Shown here piece after piece: positions 60,766-64,000 of a stretch of DNA of 64,000 nucleotides (position 1 is the stretch's first letter; each line of letters starts with the position of its first letter). The notes below the pieces were generated by a model. It ran no database searches. It saw only the letters and a program-made list of their open reading frames with translations, and had not been told where the DNA came from. Source of the stretch: Fredinandcohnia onubensis (GTDB lineage Bacteria > Bacillota > Bacilli > Bacillales > Bacillaceae_L). The stretch covers positions 62,001 through 126,000 of the forward strand of contig NZ_JAPSKV010000003.1 in assembly GCF_031181385.1 (NCBI RefSeq), read 5' to 3'. The translations under genes and the position numbers were made by a program.

Positions 60766-61968
60766 GTGCTAAATAAAAAAATATTACTATGCGTTAGTGG
60801 TGGGATTGCGGTATACAAGGCGGCAGCTTTGACAAGCAAGTTGACCCAAGCAGGAGCTCAAGTAAAAGTAATCATGAGCGAATCGGCAATGAAATTTGTT
60901 ACACAATTAACATTCCAAGCTTTGTCGAGGAATGATGTTTATTTTGATACATTTGATGAAAAAAATTCGGCTGTTATTGCACATATTGATCTTGCAGATT
61001 GGGCCGATTTAGTTGTAGTTGCACCTGCAACTGCGAATGTAATCGGCAAACTCGCAAATGGAATTGCAGACAATATGATCACGACAACATTGCTTGCAAC
61101 TACTGCCCCTGTATGGATTGCTCCTGCAATGAATGTCCATATGTATGATCATCCTGCTGTAAAACGAAATATTGAGATTTTAGCTCTGGATGGATATCAA
61201 TTTATTGAACCTTCTGAAGGGTATTTGGCATGTGGTTATGTTGGAAAAGGACGCCTTGAAGAGCCTGAAAAAATTGTCGAACTTATTACTGCTCATTTTA
61301 CTGAAAAACTAATTTTACACGGTAAAAAGGTCTTAATAACTGCTGGGCCGACACGTGAGAAACTTGACCCTGTCCGATTCTTCACAAATCGTTCAACTGG
61401 AAAAATGGGGTATGCTCTAGCAGAGGCTGCAGGTAAAGTGGGTGCAGAAGTAACCTTGATTTCTGGACCGACTAATCTTCCAATTCCACCTAATGTTAGG
61501 ATGATTTCAGTGGAATCTGCAGAAGAGATGTTTACACAAGTGATGTCCCACTATCAACAAAGTGATATTGTCATAAAATCTGCAGCTGTTGCGGATTATC
61601 GTCCTAAGCAAGTCTATGATGGAAAAATGAAAAAGAAAACGGGAGACCTTGTCCTAGAACTAGAAAGAACAACAGATATATTAAAAACGTTAGGAGAAAA
61701 AAAGGATCATCAATTATTAATTGGTTTTGCTGCTGAAACAGATAATATAGAGGAATATGCAAAACGTAAACTATCCTCGAAAAACCTTGACATGATTGTT
61801 GCAAATAATGTGACGACACAAGGGGCGGGTTTCGGTACTGATACAAATTTAGTAACACTTTATAAGAAGGATGGGACACATAAAGATTTGCCGATGATGC
61901 CAAAACTTGAAGTTGCAAAAGCAATTCTTCAAGAAGTGAAAAAATTCTTGGATGGCGATAATAAATGA
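60766..61968 (+). CDS. coaBC: bifunctional phosphopantothenoylcysteine decarboxylase/phosphopantothenate--cysteine ligase
   Basis: A 400-residue bifunctional CoA biosynthesis enzyme. The N-terminal FMN flavoprotein CoaC domain (about 1-180) has VSGGIAVYKAAALTSKL, VAPATANVIGKLANGIADN, APAMNVHMYDHPAV and ACGYVGKGRLEEP with the catalytic cysteine; the C-terminal CoaB domain (about 185-400) has LITAGPTREKLDPVRFFTNRSTGKMGYALAEAA. Starts at GTG 60766 after AAATGGGGGATT. Its TGA overlaps the priA ATG. Confidence 0.95.
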   Translation: MLNKKILLCVSGGIAVYKAAALTSKLTQAGAQVKVIMSESAMKFVTQLTFQALSRNDVYFDTFDEKNSAVIAHIDLADWADLVVVAPATANVIGKLANGIADNMITTTLLATTAPVWIAPAMNVHMYDHPAVKRNIEILALDGYQFIEPSEGYLACGYVGKGRLEEPEKIVELITAHFTEKLILHGKKVLITAGPTREKLDPVRFFTNRSTGKMGYALAEAAGKVGAEVTLISGPTNLPIPPNVRMISVESAEEMFTQVMSHYQQSDIVIKSAAVADYRPKQVYDGKMKKKTGDLVLELERTTDILKTLGEKKDHQLLIGFAAETDNIEEYAKRKLSSKNLDMIVANNVTTQGAGFGTDTNLVTLYKKDGTHKDLPMMPKLEVAKAILQEVKKFLDGDNK

Positions 61969-64000
61969 AAATCGCAAGCATAATCGTCGATGTTCCGGCA
62001 ATGCAAACAGATAAAACCTATGATTATCTAGTTCCTGATAAATGGAAGGACATCGTCGTACCCGGTATGAGGGTCGTTGTTCCATTTGGTCCCCGCAAAG
62101 TGCAGGGCTTCGTTATGAGTCTATCCTCTGAGGGAGAAGTGAAGAAGTTGAAGGAAATTCATTCCTTGCTTGACCTTACACCTGCCTTAAACGAGGAGCT
62201 TCTTCATATTGGGAAATGGTTAACAGAAAAGACGCTTTGTTTTACAATCTCTGCATTACAAGCTATGCTTCCTTCAGCCATGCGGGCAAAATATGAAAAA
62301 GAAATAAGACTACTTGAACCTTCAAACAGAAGTAATTTGGACCCAGGCATTCAAGCCTCATTTATCCAACATGACGTGATTAGTTGGGAAGATGCAGAAA
62401 AAAATGATTTACTACATATTTACCAAAAGGATATAAAAAAAGGCCTGCTTGAAGTTGTCTACAAAGTAAAAAATCGTAGCAACAAGAAGACAATGAAGCA
62501 AGTAATGCTTTCAAACTCAATAGAGGAAACTGAAAAAATAATCCACGAACTTCCTGCATCTGCTAAAAGACAAAAAGAGGTACTTGAATATTTTTTAAAG
62601 GACAATAAGCCAATCTTTTTAAAGGAACTTTTACACGGGGTTGGCGTGACAGATAGCACGATTCGAACAATGGTTAAAAAGGGCCTTCTTTCAGAAAAAA
62701 ATGTTGAGGTATACCGGGATCCATATGCGGACAAGCATTTTGAACAGACTACACCGATGCCACTGACAACTGAACAACAAAACGCGATTTCTCCAATTCT
62801 TTCCTCAATTGAGGATGTTCTTCATAAGGTGTTTTTAATGTATGGTGTTACAGGGAGTGGTAAGACCGAGGTCTATATGCAGGCAATTGATACAGTCTTA
62901 AAAAAAGGTAAAGAAGCGATAGTGCTTGTGCCAGAAATATCTCTTACTCCACAAATGGTGAGTCGCTTTAAGGGCCGATTTGGTTCTCGGGTTGCCGTAA
63001 TGCATAGTGGTCTAGGAATCGGAGAGAAATATGATGAATGGCGAAAGATTTACCGTAAGGAAGTTAGTGTTGTAGTTGGGGCAAGATCTGCTATTTTTGC
63101 ACCGTTCGAGAATCTCGGAATCATCATTATTGATGAAGAACATGAATCCAGCTATAAACAAGAAGACAACCCAAGATATCATGCGAGAGATGTTGCTATT
63201 TTTCGTGGGAAACTACATAATGCTCCTGTTATTTTAGGAAGTGCGACACCGACGCTTGAATCATTCGCACGAGCCTCAAAGAATGTTTATGAACTCGTAA
63301 CATTAAAGGAAAGAGTTAATCAAAGGCCACTGCCAAGTGTTGAAATCGTAGATATGCGCGAGGAATTGCGCAATGGTAATCGTTCCATGTTTTCAGGCTC
63401 TTTATTTGAAAAATTAACAGAGCGACTTGAACGAAATGAACAATCGGTTTTATTCTTAAATAAGCGTGGACATTCCTCGTTTGTCATGTGCAGGGATTGT
63501 GGATATGTCGCAAATTGCCCACATTGTGAAATTTCGCTAACCTATCACAGAACACATCATCGTTTAAAATGTCATTATTGTGGTTACGAAACATTCATGC
63601 CTAATACTTGCCAAGAGTGCGGGAGTGAGCATATTCGCTTCTTTGGAACAGGTACTCAGAAGGTGGAAGAAGAACTTGCTAAGGTATTACCAGAAGCAAG
63701 GGTTATTCGAATGGATGTAGATACAACAAGCCGAAAAGGTGCCCATGAGAAGTTATTAAAGGAATTTGGTGATCGAAAAGCTGATATTTTATTAGGTACA
63801 CAAATGATTGCAAAAGGATTAGATTTTCCAAATGTCACATTAGTTGGTGTTTTAACGGCTGATACCATGCTTAACCTGCCAGATTTTCGCTCATCAGAAA
63901 AAACGTTTCAGCTTCTTACTCAAGTTAGTGGAAGAGCGGGACGTCATGAGTTGCCAGGTGAGGTTGTAATTCAGAGTTATACTCCTGAGCACTATAGTAT
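61965..64000 (+). CDS. priA: primosomal protein N' (replication restart helicase PriA), 3' end outside window
   Basis: 678 codons are visible of an expected 800 or so. PriA is a superfamily 2 DNA helicase that reloads replication machinery at stalled forks. The N-terminal 3'-binding domain begins MKIASIIVDVPAMQTDKTYDYLVP; a winged helix is near 200-240; the helicase has Walker A GVTGSGKTEVY, Walker B IIIIDEEHESSYKQ, and GSATPTLES; the zinc-binding module follows (CRDCGYVANCPHC and CHYCGY, CQECGS), then GTGTQKVEEEL and GTQMIAKGLDFP. The ATG overlaps the coaBC stop (ATGA). The reading frame is still open at the window end. Confidence 0.96.
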   Translation, partial: MKIASIIVDVPAMQTDKTYDYLVPDKWKDIVVPGMRVVVPFGPRKVQGFVMSLSSEGEVKKLKEIHSLLDLTPALNEELLHIGKWLTEKTLCFTISALQAMLPSAMRAKYEKEIRLLEPSNRSNLDPGIQASFIQHDVISWEDAEKNDLLHIYQKDIKKGLLEVVYKVKNRSNKKTMKQVMLSNSIEETEKIIHELPASAKRQKEVLEYFLKDNKPIFLKELLHGVGVTDSTIRTMVKKGLLSEKNVEVYRDPYADKHFEQTTPMPLTTEQQNAISPILSSIEDVLHKVFLMYGVTGSGKTEVYMQAIDTVLKKGKEAIVLVPEISLTPQMVSRFKGRFGSRVAVMHSGLGIGEKYDEWRKIYRKEVSVVVGARSAIFAPFENLGIIIIDEEHESSYKQEDNPRYHARDVAIFRGKLHNAPVILGSATPTLESFARASKNVYELVTLKERVNQRPLPSVEIVDMREELRNGNRSMFSGSLFEKLTERLERNEQSVLFLNKRGHSSFVMCRDCGYVANCPHCEISLTYHRTHHRLKCHYCGYETFMPNTCQECGSEHIRFFGTGTQKVEEELAKVLPEARVIRMDVDTTSRKGAHEKLLKEFGDRKADILLGTQMIAKGLDFPNVTLVGVLTADTMLNLPDFRSSEKTFQLLTQVSGRAGRHELPGEVVIQSYTPEHYS

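Overview
The window is a low-GC, Gram-positive, endospore-forming chromosome segment, most likely from the family Bacillaceae (Bacillus and relatives). Evidence for this is the complete sporulation set (rsfA, spoVD, spoVE, spoIIGA, sigE, sigG), strong AGGAGG-type ribosome binding sites, frequent TTG and GTG starts, an isoleucine T-box, PyrR attenuators, bacillithiol synthesis (bshC), remA and divIVA, all in an order that closely follows the ylb-yll-ylx-ylm-pyr-ylo region of Bacillus subtilis. I cannot name the species.

Layout. 1-9.2 kb: end of a yceD-like gene, rpmF, an enoyl-CoA hydratase-fold gene, rsfA, a GNAT acetyltransferase on the minus strand, a three-gene biotin-dependent acyl-CoA carboxylase cassette, panE, a DUF3397 membrane protein and bshC. 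9.4-29.1 kb: the division and cell wall (dcw) cluster mraZ-rsmH-ftsL-pbpB-spoVD-murE-(orphan Mur N-domain)-mraY-murD-spoVE-murG-murB-divIB-ylxW-ylxX-sbp-ftsA-ftsZ. 29.4-32.1 kb: spoIIGA-sigE-sigG. 32.3-36.3 kb: ylmC-pgeF-ylmE-sepF-ylmG-ylmH-divIVA. 36.4-41.8 kb: T-box-ileS-ylyA-lspA-rluD-type synthase. 41.8-53.9 kb: the pyrimidine operon pyrR-pyrP-pyrB-pyrC-carA-carB-pyrK-pyrD-pyrF-pyrE with three PyrR attenuators. 53.9-64 kb: rqcH (minus strand), a Ca-type P-ATPase, yicC-like, remA, gmk, rpoZ, coaBC and the 5' two thirds or more of priA.

How it fits together. The dcw genes make lipid II (MurE, MraY, MurD, MurG, MurB), polymerise it at the septum (PbpB, FtsL, DivIB, FtsA, FtsZ, SepF) and have sporulation versions (SpoVD, SpoVE). 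Division feeds into the mother-cell and forespore sigma factors that follow. The control sequences are unusually readable: a three-box MraZ operator, a sigma-H-like promoter before ftsA, a 22-bp-spacer spoIIG-type promoter, and a sigG leader that carries a short promoter spacer, a hairpin over the ribosome binding site and a TTG start.

What stands out. Most of the window is conserved housekeeping DNA, and I see no phage, IS transposase, CRISPR or defence system. The least explained items are: a 148-residue stand-alone Mur-ligase N-terminal domain fixed between murE and mraY; an enoyl-CoA hydratase homologue whose second catalytic Glu is Gln and which resembles acyl-malonyl-CoA decarboxylases, near an acyl-CoA carboxylase cassette; three copies of a two-hairpin interspersed repeat, one starting in the mraZ stop codon and one abutting the third pyr terminator; an inverted pair of a second repeat about 27 kb apart around the dcw cluster; and a structured element with 10-bp terminal inverted repeats between ileS and ylyA.
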